A DNA stretch of 26,601 bases from a virus, in IMG/VR virus record IMGVR_UViG_3300020060_000024, positions 1 to 26,601 of that record, one strand, 5' to 3'. Within the stretch, counting starts at the first letter, position 1; each line of letters begins with the position of its first letter. Below are positions 12,689 to 22,075 of the stretch, piece by piece. Under the pieces are notes generated by a model. The model ran no database searches. It saw only the letters and a list, made by a program, of their open reading frames with translations, and was not told the DNA's origin. Both the position numbers and the translations under genes were made by a program.

Positions 12689-14224
12689 ATGGGTGGCGAA
12701 CCAATTCGTTTAGGTCCTTTTGTCGGAGGCATGAATACTCTCTCTGATCCGACAGCCTTACAGGATACTGAACTAGTAGATGCTTTGAATGTAGAACTTG
12801 ATTTAGATGGATCTTATATTTCAAGACCTCCTTTTTTCACAGTTGCTAGTCCTGCTTCTGGTGGTCATGTTAAGCTTCTAGGTTATTATATTAGTGGAAC
12901 TAGTTTATTACTTATTGGCATCAATTCTACAGGGCTATGGTATTTTAACTCGGGTGCTTGGACCTTTATTGCGGGTACAGGAACTTTAACCTCAACTGCA
13001 GTAGTTCAATATGATGATGCTCTTTGGATTGTTGCTACTCCTGGATCTACTGGTAATGGTGGACGATTAAATGGTACTGTCTTTACAGCTGTAGCTGCTA
13101 TGCCTCGTGGTGGGTCTGCTGTAGTACATAAAGAGCGTATGTATATTGTTCCAGGTCCTTCTATTACAGGTACTAACAGTACTTTACTTAGATTTTCCGA
13201 CCCTGCTGATTTCAATACTTGGCCTGGTGGTAATTCTATCTTTATCAATAAGGGTGATGGTCAGAAACTTATTGATATTGCAGTTTACAATGATAATTTA
13301 CTTCTTTTCAAAGAAGATAGTACTTATGTACTAGCTTTTGATATCTCACCTTCTGATGCTATTACTCGTAAGATTAACAGCAATATTGGAGTTTCTAGTA
13401 AAGACTGTGTTGTAGCATACGAGAACCAGTTGTATGTTCTTCACGAAAATAATGTCTATGAAGTAGTTAACTATGACTTTGCTAAGATTAATTCTAAGGT
13501 ACCTTTAACCTATGACTCTACTGCTCCTGGTGGAGGTTGGTCTGATCCTTTCTTCTTAACATTGCTAGGAGATAGATTAGTAGTTAAGTACTATGCTAAG
13601 CTTTATATTTTTGGATTGAAGACTAAAGTATGGACTAGATGGGATACTGAAACTTTAGGCGGTCGTTATATTGGACCTGCTATCCCTGTACCTATTAAAG
13701 ATGAAGCAAATGCTATTCCTACATTCTTTATGAATTCTGCTGCTTTGAGTTCTGGTGCTGTCTATAGTTTTAGGGATGTTATTGATAGTTCAAATGCTGA
13801 AGATATTGCAGTTTCTATTAAGACTAAGAATTATGATTTTGGAGTTCCTCATCGTTATAAGAGATTATTTTGGTGGGGAGCAGATGTCTCAACTAAGAGT
13901 GATATTACTGGAACTGCTCAGCCCATAATTGTTAACTTCTCTGTTAACTGGGATCAGTTAGAAGATGGTGCTCCTGCTATTAACTGGGATACCCTAGCTA
14001 CTTGGGATCAACCTCTTAATATGCCTATTGTTATTCAGACAGTTAGATTAGCTCAATCAGCTGTTAGAAAATTTGCTAAATTTAGGAAGTCTCTTAGATT
14101 TAGACAAATTAACTTTGGTATTGAAATGTCATATGATGGTACTAATATCTCAGGTCCTGTTAGATTCTTCACACTTACTACTATTATTGGCACAAAAGAA
14201 CACGTATCCAAGGACTTGACGTAG
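12689..14224 (+). CDS. Tail hub / stabilization protein (P22 gp10-like, beta-propeller pattern)
   Basis: A 511-residue protein from ATG 12689 (an in-frame ATG at 12671 would add six residues but has no ribosome-binding site). It begins MGGEPIRLGPFVGGMN, and DTELVDALNVELDLDGSYIS follows, a start common to podovirus hub-like proteins. The body is a series of strand pairs with repeating aromatic/Gly patterns (LLGYYISGTSLLLIGI, AVVQYDDALWIVATPG, IDIAVYNDNLLLFKED, DCVVAYENQLYVLHENNVY), as in a beta-propeller. The C-terminus (RKFAKFRKSLRFRQINF) is basic. With the adaptor before it, it probably closes the portal channel and carries the tail spikes or needle. The identity is by pattern and context. 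Confidence 0.65.
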   Translation: MGGEPIRLGPFVGGMNTLSDPTALQDTELVDALNVELDLDGSYISRPPFFTVASPASGGHVKLLGYYISGTSLLLIGINSTGLWYFNSGAWTFIAGTGTLTSTAVVQYDDALWIVATPGSTGNGGRLNGTVFTAVAAMPRGGSAVVHKERMYIVPGPSITGTNSTLLRFSDPADFNTWPGGNSIFINKGDGQKLIDIAVYNDNLLLFKEDSTYVLAFDISPSDAITRKINSNIGVSSKDCVVAYENQLYVLHENNVYEVVNYDFAKINSKVPLTYDSTAPGGGWSDPFFLTLLGDRLVVKYYAKLYIFGLKTKVWTRWDTETLGGRYIGPAIPVPIKDEANAIPTFFMNSAALSSGAVYSFRDVIDSSNAEDIAVSIKTKNYDFGVPHRYKRLFWWGADVSTKSDITGTAQPIIVNFSVNWDQLEDGAPAINWDTLATWDQPLNMPIVIQTVRLAQSAVRKFAKFRKSLRFRQINFGIEMSYDGTNISGPVRFFTLTTIIGTKEHVSKDLT

Positions 14225-14240
14225 GAGGTATGCTTAAATT

Positions 14241-14465
14241 ATGGCTGGATATGATGCTTATGCTGCTGGTTCTAAGGTTTATAATGGTGTGTCCTCTGCT
14301 CCTAATATGGGACCAGTCACTAATAATCTAGGCTATAAAACTAGAGATCTTAAATACAAAACCCGTAAGCGTAATAATGCCATTCTACGTAGAATGCAAG
14401 CTAGGCAGGGAAAGAATTATGCTTCTTCCGACAATTTAAGTAGTCCTATGGGAAGGACAGTTTAA
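14241..14465 (+). CDS. Small basic virion-associated protein
   Basis: A 74-residue basic protein (MAGYDAYAAGSKVYNG, then APNMGPVTNNLGYKTRDLKY and TRKRNNAILRRMQARQ). AGGAGG at 14223-14228 lies 12 nt before the ATG, a long spacer. The GYDAY-AGSKVY start and the Lys/Arg-rich centre suggest nucleic-acid contact or packing within the capsid. It heads a block of basic and Gln-rich genes running to 20724. The function is unknown. Confidence 0.65.
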   Translation: MAGYDAYAAGSKVYNGVSSAPNMGPVTNNLGYKTRDLKYKTRKRNNAILRRMQARQGKNYASSDNLSSPMGRTV

Positions 14466-15172
14466 TGGCTGATATTGATTCGGCAGGTGCTAGGAATAGA
14501 CAAGCTCCTGTTCGTAAGCCTGCTGTAGTAAAAAAGCAGCCTAAGTCAACTATTGCTATTGGTAGGAGGGTTTCTAAGCCTTCCCGTAGTACTCGAAGGC
14601 CTACTGGAAATACTAATTACTCTAAGAATCAGGGACAGAGTCGAGTTAGGGCTGCCCAGAGGAGAAGTACTTCTAGGAAGACTTCAAGTAGTTCTACTCC
14701 TAAGCCTACTCAAGCAGTTGCTAAGAGAATTGTTCCACCATCGCCTCCGAAGCCTGTAGCTCCTGATATTAATAAATTCTTAGCTGGGGATTCAACTTAT
14801 CAGCGACAGCTGGCAGCTTTTGGTAAGTCTCTTTCAGATTTCCAAGCTGATCAGGGATTGGCTAGCACTGATTACACTACTAATTATGGTAATACTCGTC
14901 GTGATATTGGACTCGCTAAGACTGATGCCTCAGAAGGTCTTGAAGAAGATTATGCTTCTCGTGGTATGCTTAAGTCTGGTCTTTATAATGAAGCATTAGG
15001 AGAGCTTAACCAGCAGTATCAAAATCAGTATGTAGATCTTGATAAGCAGAAGACTTCTTTCATGGATCAGCTTGCTCAGGAACTTAAAAAGTATCAGGGT
15101 GAACAGGGTGTGCAGAAGGGTAATGCTTATGCAGATGCTGCACGCCGTAGAGCAGAAAAGTATAACTTATGA
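14465..15172 (+). CDS. Basic, disordered-to-coiled-coil protein, probable internal virion protein
   Basis: A 235-residue protein whose ATG overlaps the previous TAA. Residues 1-95 are very rich in Arg, Lys, Ser, Pro and Thr (KKQPKSTIAIGRRVSKPSR and on), so they are disordered and DNA-binding in character. Residues 100-235 form helices with FGKSLSDFQADQGLA, IGLAKTDASEGLEEDYASRG, MLKSGLYNEALGELNQQY and a long coiled coil. Such D-Y-A-S-R-G-M-x-x-S-G modules occur in phage proteins near ejection genes. A role in the capsid interior or in ejection is inferred from position and composition. Confidence 0.6.
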   Translation: MADIDSAGARNRQAPVRKPAVVKKQPKSTIAIGRRVSKPSRSTRRPTGNTNYSKNQGQSRVRAAQRRSTSRKTSSSSTPKPTQAVAKRIVPPSPPKPVAPDINKFLAGDSTYQRQLAAFGKSLSDFQADQGLASTDYTTNYGNTRRDIGLAKTDASEGLEEDYASRGMLKSGLYNEALGELNQQYQNQYVDLDKQKTSFMDQLAQELKKYQGEQGVQKGNAYADAARRRAEKYNL

Positions 15173-16533
15173 GTATTTGGGATACTATCAAGAATATGCT
15201 TCAGCCTGAAAATGAGGCTGTGGTACCTAACGATATTGGTCAGCAATTAAAACAGCGTCTAGGTAATATTCAGCAGAGGAAAAGTCCTCCTTATATTTCT
15301 ACAGCACCTGCTGCTTTTCCAAAAAATGCTGCAGACATGATTAATCCTAATACTTTAAATCCTTATGCTTCTGGTAAATATAATGGAATGGGGCAGCAAT
15401 CCCGCCCTTCTCAACAGGACCCTTTGCAGCAGATCATGCAGCAATTAACCCAACTGATGGGGGAGGGTCCTCCTGATATTCAGTTTAAGCAGATGGAAAT
15501 GCCTACTTTTGATCCTAATAAGTTCAAGGGTCAGGCTACAGGGATTGTAAATGAGCAGTTCAATCCTATTATTAATGAGATTTTAGGACAGCAAAAAACT
15601 ACTCAGGCTAGGGCTAAAACTAATCAGGGTATGGTTGGTGGTATTTACAATGAAATGGCTAACCAAATTGGTAAAGACGCTGCTGTAACTAGTAAGGGTT
15701 ATGATCAGGCTCAAGCACAATCTCAAGGCCTTTATAAAGATGAACAAAGTAAGATCGCTGCTATGTATGCTGCAGATGCGGCTGCACAAAAAGCAGAGGC
15801 TAAGCGTTTAGGTACTGAAGCTTTTGGTACTCCTGATGCTTTAGCTGCTCAGAATGCAGATAAGAACTTTGCTCAGCAATTGGGTAGCCAGCAGATGCAA
15901 TCCACTAATGCTGCTTTTGAACAGCAACAGCAGGCAGCTGGTCAGTATGATCAGGCTATGCAGGGTGCTGCAAGATCTGAAGGTGGAGAAGCTCAGAGAG
16001 ATATTATTAGTCAGCTTGAAGATTATATGACTAGCTCTAATTCTAACTTAGCTGAAACTCGTTCACAGCAAGCTGGCTCTATTAATGACTTAATGATGCA
16101 ACTCGCTCAGGGTACCTATGATCGAGATGTCCAAAATGCTCAGTTTGGTTATCAGCAGCAACGTGACTTTATTGGTGATCAGAACAATTTATATGATCGT
16201 GAATTAGAAATGAAAATGAACCAACTTAAAATGATGCAGGAAGCTACAGGAGCTAGTGGTTCAAGTAGTGCTGAAAAACTTAATCCTTGGCAGTCTGTTG
16301 CTCAATTCTCAGAGCAGTTACAGCCTGGTCAGGGTGATGATATTGTTGGTGCTTTAATGGGTGCTATGAATGAGCGTCCTGAGATCTTTGCTAGGTCTAA
16401 GGATGATCCAGTACCTATGACTCCTGCCCTATTTGCTAAGCTAATTGGCGATAGTCAATCTGCAGGTAGTTTAGACCAGAATTCATTAAGAATGGCAGCA
16501 CAAGAGTTATACCGGTTACTTTACGGATCGTAG
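15169..16533 (+). CDS. Gln-rich helical protein, probable internal virion/ejection protein
   Basis: A 454-residue protein overlapping the previous gene by 4 nt (ATGA). The first 90 residues are Pro/Gln/Asn-rich; the rest is long Gln/Ala/Met helices (QQDPLQQIMQQLTQLMGEG, RSQQAGSINDLMMQLAQ, YQQQRDFIGDQNNLYDREL). There is no signal peptide, membrane helix or catalytic motif. Length, helical content and place directly before the giant protein resemble the middle internal core proteins of short-tailed phages such as T7 gp15 or P22 ejection proteins, though no sequence match can be claimed. GGGA in the 6-nt gap serves the next gene. Confidence 0.6.
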   Translation: MSIWDTIKNMLQPENEAVVPNDIGQQLKQRLGNIQQRKSPPYISTAPAAFPKNAADMINPNTLNPYASGKYNGMGQQSRPSQQDPLQQIMQQLTQLMGEGPPDIQFKQMEMPTFDPNKFKGQATGIVNEQFNPIINEILGQQKTTQARAKTNQGMVGGIYNEMANQIGKDAAVTSKGYDQAQAQSQGLYKDEQSKIAAMYAADAAAQKAEAKRLGTEAFGTPDALAAQNADKNFAQQLGSQQMQSTNAAFEQQQQAAGQYDQAMQGAARSEGGEAQRDIISQLEDYMTSSNSNLAETRSQQAGSINDLMMQLAQGTYDRDVQNAQFGYQQQRDFIGDQNNLYDRELEMKMNQLKMMQEATGASGSSSAEKLNPWQSVAQFSEQLQPGQGDDIVGALMGAMNERPEIFARSKDDPVPMTPALFAKLIGDSQSAGSLDQNSLRMAAQELYRLLYGS

Positions 16534-16539
16534 GGAATT

Positions 16540-19500
16540 ATGACCTATGCTGAAGAATATGCTAGCCGACTGAATCGTATGAAGTTATTGAGTTCTCTAG
16601 GGATTTCAACTAAAACGATGAGTCGCCCTGCTAGTAAAACTGAATTAGCTAATTTGATTCTTCAAAGGGCCCGCTCTGATTTCAAACTCAGTGGGCCTAT
16701 TGGTGTGCCTGAAACTAAAAAAGAAGATAAGAACATTCTAGATCGTGGTAAGTCTGTCGGTTTAGGTATTTTAGATATTCTCAGTCGGCCGTTATATGGT
16801 TTAGCTGAGGGTTTAGATACTGCAGTCAATGAAGGGGGTAATCCTTTAAAGGGAGCCTGGGAGGGTATCTCTGGTAAGGAAAAAACCTCCTTTATTGATG
16901 TGTCCCAAAATAGTAAGATTAGAAAAATTCGAGGTGAAGACGAATATAAGCGAATTGTCTCTGAGCGTGGGGAACAAGAGGGTGAAAATTATATTGCCCT
17001 CAGAACTAAGGATATTCAGTCAGGTTTAGCTAGTGATGTGGTCCCTGGATTAGTTGGAGATTTGGCCTTAGATCCTCTTAATTTTGTTCCTGCAGGTATT
17101 GTAGCTAAGCCATTTACTGGTGCTAAGAGTTTGGTAAACACTTATAGAGGTTTAACAAAAGTTGAGGACCTGGGGGAGGCTGCCTTGGTTGGGGCTCGTC
17201 CTGGGGCAACCTCGCTTGCGGGAGAGGCTGTTGAGAGCCTGCCTTCTCAGTCTCAAAACCTCCCTCCAGCTTTTATCAAGTCAGAAGAAACGACATTATC
17301 TCCTTCATCTCAAAGAGATATTGACTGGGAAAGATTACAAGGAACTAAGCAACCTTTTCCTAAGGCTACTAGAGCTCCTTTTACTCTGCCTAAGAGACCT
17401 GATACTGCAAATATTGAGGGGGTTGATGTCCCTGCTCTTAAAGGTCAGGAGCAGAGATCTCTTATTGACACGATTAAATCAGAGCCTAAATTTGCAACTC
17501 TAGCTGATGTATTTAATAAAGATATTCGTCCTAAGGATTATGAGGGACTGACAAAAGCTCGTGTTGTAAATGAGACTGCACAAATTGTGGATCAAGCTGC
17601 AAAGTCAAACCCAGCTGCTATTGAGTTCTTATCTACATCTAAAGTGGGACAATTATCTCCTGTAGCTAGAAGTTCTGTGGACGATGCAGTAGATCGTGTT
17701 AGTCGTGAGATTAAAGAATCTATTGCTGATCCTGTTAAAGCTAGAGCCGCAGGTAAGCAGCCACGTCATCCTGTGTTTAATGCTCCTACTCAGACTAATT
17801 TAAGTAATAAGTTAACTACGGCAGCGAGAGCTCAATTTGAAATTGAATCACTTAATCCTAATACTGGAAGTAAGGTTACTAAGGGAGCTTCTAATAAGTT
17901 TATCCCTGCTGTGTATGAGCGTTATATTAGTATGTTGCGCAATGCAGAAGAAAGCATGGTATCTAAGGGTAGAGATTTGGGTGATGATGCTTTTTACCCT
18001 CGTGCTGGTAATAAACCTGATAGTCCCTATCTTCGTTTAAGTGATGTTTTAGATAGACTTCCACCTGAGATTGCACGTAAAAGCATTCTTGGTCCAGTAA
18101 CTAAAGATAAAGTATTACCTGGTCTGTTGCTTAGGGCTGTAGCTGGAGAGAAAAAGGCTCTAGGTGTTATTGCTAGAGATCATAAGGATTTGGCTGCAGC
18201 TATTAGCCAGGTTGACTGGGCACCATTAATGACTAAAGAGTATGCTCTTAGGGTTATTGATGCTGCTAACAAGGTTAAGCCTGCTCTTGATGAAGCTGCA
18301 GACCTTATTGACCAAGCTAAGTCTCTAAATGCTAGTGATACTACTAAGGCAGCAGCTACTGATCAGGTAGTTAATGAGGTTAAGAAACCTTTTAAGAATG
18401 AAATGCCTTCTGCTAAGGGTTCTTTCTATGACTTAATTAAGACAATTGCTAATCCTAAGCCTAATGTGGTTGAGCAAATCATTGATAGTAAGAAATCTAG
18501 ACTTGCTGCTGGTGTGACAGGTGGTAAGAATGGTCAAAAGGTAGCTCAACCTGGAAGAATTGCAGTTGCTGCAGAAAGTATTGAAGAGGCTACAGGAGTT
18601 ATTCCTAAAGAGGCTGGACTTAACCCAGAATTAGCTGATAAGGCTGCAGAGTATGGAATCTTTAGTACGGTCCTTAGTTGGATTAAGCCTGATCTTGGGT
18701 ACAAAGAGTTGCGACCCACAGTCATTAAAAATGTCAGTGTTAGAAAAGCCTCAGCTGCTACGAGAGCTAACCAGTTTACCAAAATCCTCAATTTGGTCCC
18801 TACTGGGGAACATTTAGATTTCTGGAAAGAAGCTACAGGAGTTTTAGAGGTTATTCCTGAACATGCTGAAGCAGTCCAGCATCTTCAAAAAGCTTTTGGT
18901 AACATGTTTGGTGAATCTGGTCTTTTATCTAAATTTGAAGGAAACTCGTCTATAGCCCGAGCAGGTATTGCAGTAAATGATTTGAATAAACACCTTAGAA
19001 TTGCAGGTATTAAAGACTTCCAATTCACTAAGGAAGCTAAAGATCCATTGACTGGTAAAATGATCAAATTTGATGGACCTGAAATGCTTCAAAGTTGGAG
19101 GCATTACATTCCTAAGAGTGAAACTGATTTACGTCAGTTTGTCTTTGGTATGACCCAGGCTGTTGAGAATGTCATGGTAGAGTATTCAACTTATGCTAAT
19201 TTGGGAGCTCTTTGGGGTAGCAAGAAATTTAAGGAGGGCTACGTAAAGGTCTCCGATATGCACCCTGCTATTAATGAGATGTATTTTCCAAAGGATATCG
19301 TTTCTCAGATCGGCAAGATGTCTCGTGGAATCGATGAGTTCTACGAACCTCTCACCACTAACAATTTCATGAAACTGTATGATCAAGCCCTTAGGTCTTG
19401 GAAGTCTGGTGTCACTATTTATGCACCAAGTCACCATATCCGGAATATGATCGGGGATATGTTCCTCGCGTGGCTTGATGGAGTCAGTAATCCTGTTTAC

Positions 19501-20724
19501 TATGAACGTGCTCGAAAAGTACTCATGGCTAATTATGGCCATTACTCGGACATTGACCCTAAGAAGAATCCATTGAGCGATATTCTCGGCGAGGGACGGG
19601 AAGCCGATATCATTGCCAAAATCATGGGGCAATCTAAAAAGAGAATTCCCAAGGGTGAGGGTGTTATAGCTAACGCCAAGATCCAGGGAAAACGTTATCA
19701 AATGACTATTGATCAGGTCTATCAGATGGGATTCCGTCATGGATTATTCCCTCACTCGAATGTAATTGAGGATATGCCTGGATCAGAGACTTTCTTTGAG
19801 CATTTAGCCGAGAAATTTCATCCTGGTAAAGCTGGACCCTTTCAACCATTTGGCGGACGAGTTCAGAAAGCGGCCCGACAAGTTTCTGAAAGTCGCGAAC
19901 ATTATGCTCGTCTAGCTCATTACTTGTACGCATTAGAGCATACAAAAGCGAATTCTCTAGAGGATCTGTTCGAGTTATCTGCACAACGTGTACGGAAATA
20001 CCATCCTGATGGGTTGGATCTGACAACAACAGAAAAGCATGTATTACGTCGTCTTTTCCCATTTTATGCGTGGACACGGAAAGCTATCCCCTTAGTAGTT
20101 GAAGGTGTAGTAACTCATCCTGCTAAAATCATGGCTTATCCTAAGATTATGTCTGCTATGCAGGAACAAGGTGGTCAGGATAGTTCAGTTAGTGATCCTT
20201 GGCCAGAAGATCAACTCTTCCCTGATTGGTTATCTGGTAACGTAATTGGACCAGTATTTGATCCTCAATCAGCTTTAAGTCGGGCTGTAGCTAGATCTGA
20301 TGATGAAGTTGGTTATACTATCTTTAACCCTGGTAATCCTGCTACTGATATCTTAGAGGACTATGCTAACAATCCAATTAAGGGTATTGGTAACTCTGTA
20401 ACACCATTTTTAAAGATCCCTGCTGAACTTGGTTTTGGGACTGAATTTATGAGTGGTGCTCCTATTACTGATAAGACAGAGTATGTAGATAAAAACATTC
20501 CTCTATTGTCCACTATTAGCCGTATGACAAATGGTGCTGTTGGTAGTGGTTTAATAGAGGGTGGAGATTTGAAGGGTAAAGAATCAGAACCTTTCAATCC
20601 TCAGGCTCTAATTAACTACTTGACAGGTGCCGGTATTCTGGATACAGGTCGATACACAAAGGGTGGAGAGTTCGATTTAAAGAAGCGTATTGCTGAAGAA
20701 AAGAAGCGACAGGAGGGTAGGTAA
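16540..20724 (+). CDS. Giant internal virion / DNA ejection protein
   Basis: A 1394-residue protein, the largest in the window. The N-terminal 200 residues include hydrophobic Gly-rich helices (VGLGILDILSRPLYGLAEGL, SGLASDVVPGLVGDLALDPL) that could insert into membrane. Residues 200-700 are mixed, with many Lys/Ala/Pro segments. The core at about 890-1190 carries SHHIRNMIGDMFLAWLDGV (964-982) and RLFPFYAWTRKAIPLVVEGV (about 1170-1190), patterns found in very large virion proteins of other actinobacterial and marine phages. It lies where T7-like phages carry gp16, just before the muralytic genes, so it probably enters the cell during infection. No lytic or polymerase motif was seen. Codon use in the core (about 19207-20110) differs from the rest. 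Confidence 0.65.
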   Translation: MTYAEEYASRLNRMKLLSSLGISTKTMSRPASKTELANLILQRARSDFKLSGPIGVPETKKEDKNILDRGKSVGLGILDILSRPLYGLAEGLDTAVNEGGNPLKGAWEGISGKEKTSFIDVSQNSKIRKIRGEDEYKRIVSERGEQEGENYIALRTKDIQSGLASDVVPGLVGDLALDPLNFVPAGIVAKPFTGAKSLVNTYRGLTKVEDLGEAALVGARPGATSLAGEAVESLPSQSQNLPPAFIKSEETTLSPSSQRDIDWERLQGTKQPFPKATRAPFTLPKRPDTANIEGVDVPALKGQEQRSLIDTIKSEPKFATLADVFNKDIRPKDYEGLTKARVVNETAQIVDQAAKSNPAAIEFLSTSKVGQLSPVARSSVDDAVDRVSREIKESIADPVKARAAGKQPRHPVFNAPTQTNLSNKLTTAARAQFEIESLNPNTGSKVTKGASNKFIPAVYERYISMLRNAEESMVSKGRDLGDDAFYPRAGNKPDSPYLRLSDVLDRLPPEIARKSILGPVTKDKVLPGLLLRAVAGEKKALGVIARDHKDLAAAISQVDWAPLMTKEYALRVIDAANKVKPALDEAADLIDQAKSLNASDTTKAAATDQVVNEVKKPFKNEMPSAKGSFYDLIKTIANPKPNVVEQIIDSKKSRLAAGVTGGKNGQKVAQPGRIAVAAESIEEATGVIPKEAGLNPELADKAAEYGIFSTVLSWIKPDLGYKELRPTVIKNVSVRKASAATRANQFTKILNLVPTGEHLDFWKEATGVLEVIPEHAEAVQHLQKAFGNMFGESGLLSKFEGNSSIARAGIAVNDLNKHLRIAGIKDFQFTKEAKDPLTGKMIKFDGPEMLQSWRHYIPKSETDLRQFVFGMTQAVENVMVEYSTYANLGALWGSKKFKEGYVKVSDMHPAINEMYFPKDIVSQIGKMSRGIDEFYEPLTTNNFMKLYDQALRSWKSGVTIYAPSHHIRNMIGDMFLAWLDGVSNPVYYERARKVLMANYGHYSDIDPKKNPLSDILGEGREADIIAKIMGQSKKRIPKGEGVIANAKIQGKRYQMTIDQVYQMGFRHGLFPHSNVIEDMPGSETFFEHLAEKFHPGKAGPFQPFGGRVQKAARQVSESREHYARLAHYLYALEHTKANSLEDLFELSAQRVRKYHPDGLDLTTTEKHVLRRLFPFYAWTRKAIPLVVEGVVTHPAKIMAYPKIMSAMQEQGGQDSSVSDPWPEDQLFPDWLSGNVIGPVFDPQSALSRAVARSDDEVGYTIFNPGNPATDILEDYANNPIKGIGNSVTPFLKIPAELGFGTEFMSGAPITDKTEYVDKNIPLLSTISRMTNGAVGSGLIEGGDLKGKESEPFNPQALINYLTGAGILDTGRYTKGGEFDLKKRIAEEKKRQEGR

Positions 20725-21356
20725 TGTCTGCACTTGAAGATGCTTTTAACCGCCTTGCTGATATTGCTTCTGGTGGCTCACAACAAACTACTTATGATGA
20801 AATGCGTGGAGCTAGAGGTAGACAAAGAAATAAATTCTATCAAGACTTAGAGACTGAACGTAAGAGAAGAATTCAGTTTGCTGTAAGTATTCCAAAACAA
20901 GATTATCAAAATCAGAGCATTCAAGGTGGAGCCGGTGGGGTTATGGGCTCTGGTCTAAAGCAGTCTGGTAACTGGATGTATCCTCTTAAAGGGAACTTTA
21001 GAATTAGTTCTGATTTTGGAGGTAGGACTCATCCTATTAGTGGGAAACATAGTAATCATACTGGCATTGATTGGGCGGCTCCTTCAGGGACTCCTATTTA
21101 TGCTCCTGGTGCTGGTACTATTCGCTCCTCGGACTTTAATAAGATCTATGGAAATCGTACTATCTTAGACTTTGGTGGTGGACAATCTAGTATGTTTGGT
21201 CATCAATCTAAGTCAGTCGTTAAGCCAGGACAGCAGGTTAAAGCAGGACAACTTCTTGGTTATGTAGGTAGTACTGGTTGGGCTACAGGAGCTCATTTAC
21301 ATTTTGAGACTTGGGTTAATAATAAGCCAGTTAATCCTCTAAGTTGGTTCATGTAA
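20724..21356 (+). CDS. M23-family peptidoglycan endopeptidase
   Basis: A 210-residue protein overlapping the giant gene by 1 nt (TAATG). Residues 1-80 are charged helices with no signal peptide. Residues 86-206 form a LytM/M23 domain: the zinc ligands are H112 and D116 in HTGIDWAAPSGTPIYAPGAG, and H193 in the GAHLHFE motif, with H160 (SMFGH) and H191 as catalytic histidines. The family cuts peptide cross-bridges in peptidoglycan. All key residues are present, so it should be active. It may be a virion enzyme aiding entry, given its place after the ejection genes, or one half of the lysis pair with the next gene. Confidence 0.88.
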   Translation: MSALEDAFNRLADIASGGSQQTTYDEMRGARGRQRNKFYQDLETERKRRIQFAVSIPKQDYQNQSIQGGAGGVMGSGLKQSGNWMYPLKGNFRISSDFGGRTHPISGKHSNHTGIDWAAPSGTPIYAPGAGTIRSSDFNKIYGNRTILDFGGGQSSMFGHQSKSVVKPGQQVKAGQLLGYVGSTGWATGAHLHFETWVNNKPVNPLSWFM

Positions 21357-22075
21357 TGGCATATATTAATGAGAAATACATCCCGCCTGATAAGACTAGT
21401 GAGCTTGAAAAGAAGCAAATGCAATGGCAGTCACAGTTGCTAGGAATTAAAAAAGGACCAGTAGAAAAGCAAAGTTATAGGCGTAGGGCTGGAGACATCT
21501 CTCAGGCTGGGGAACAAGCTACTGCCTATGAAGTTGCTAAGAGAAATAAGCGTGAAGCTGCCGCTATGGAGGCTGCACGTAAGAGAATGGAAGCTGACAC
21601 TTGGCGAAGAATTACTACCAGTGTGGGTCAGGGAGGAGGTCCTAGTTTAACTCCTACTGGTGGTGGAGGTAATGCCTATAAACCAACTGGTAATACTACC
21701 TTTGACAAATTTATGCAAGCTATCTCTGGTCAAGAATCTGGTGGTAACTATGGTGCTAAGAACAAAAGTTCTGGTGCTATGGGTAAGTATCAGATTATGC
21801 CAGGTAATATCAGTGGTAAAGGTCGAGGCTGGGATTATGAAGCTTTAGGTCATGATGTCTCAACTCAGCAATTTATGAGTAGTCCTCAATTACAGGAACA
21901 AATTGCTAGATTTCAATTACAGAAGTACTATAATAAATACGGTCCACGGGGCGCGGCTATCGCTTGGTATGCAGGTCCAGGTGCTCTAAGTTATAAGAAC
22001 CTAAATTCAGGACAAGGGGCTTATCCGAGCATCAATAACTATGCCAATGCTATTATGCGACGATTGGGATTATAG
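21356..22075 (+). CDS. Lytic transglycosylase / lysozyme-fold enzyme
   Basis: A 239-residue protein. The start chosen is ATG 21356 overlapping the previous TAA, since the four upstream codons in frame have no support. Residues 1-110 are polar and basic, with a helix rich in Ala, Glu and Arg and a Gly-rich linker. The catalytic domain is 115-239: FMQAISGQESGGNYGAKN with E127 as the catalytic Glu, SGAMGKYQIMPGN, and AIAWYAGPGALSYKNL, the standard SLT order. It would cleave the glycan strand. It lacks a signal peptide and so needs a holin or virion delivery. With the M23 enzyme it supplies both glycan and peptide cleavage. Confidence 0.88.
   Translation: MAYINEKYIPPDKTSELEKKQMQWQSQLLGIKKGPVEKQSYRRRAGDISQAGEQATAYEVAKRNKREAAAMEAARKRMEADTWRRITTSVGQGGGPSLTPTGGGGNAYKPTGNTTFDKFMQAISGQESGGNYGAKNKSSGAMGKYQIMPGNISGKGRGWDYEALGHDVSTQQFMSSPQLQEQIARFQLQKYYNKYGPRGAAIAWYAGPGALSYKNLNSGQGAYPSINNYANAIMRRLGL

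Noticed and set aside
14230-14331. Leu-rich 33-codon frame beginning at ATG 14230
   Set aside because: AGGAGG is only 1 nt from this ATG, and the frame is a shadow of the 74-residue basic protein.
19186-20077. Two long antisense open frames (184 and 123 codons) opposite the giant gene
   Set aside because: The products have no domain pattern and no ribosome-binding sites were found. The frames follow from the local codon shift of the forward gene, which is clearly coding here.
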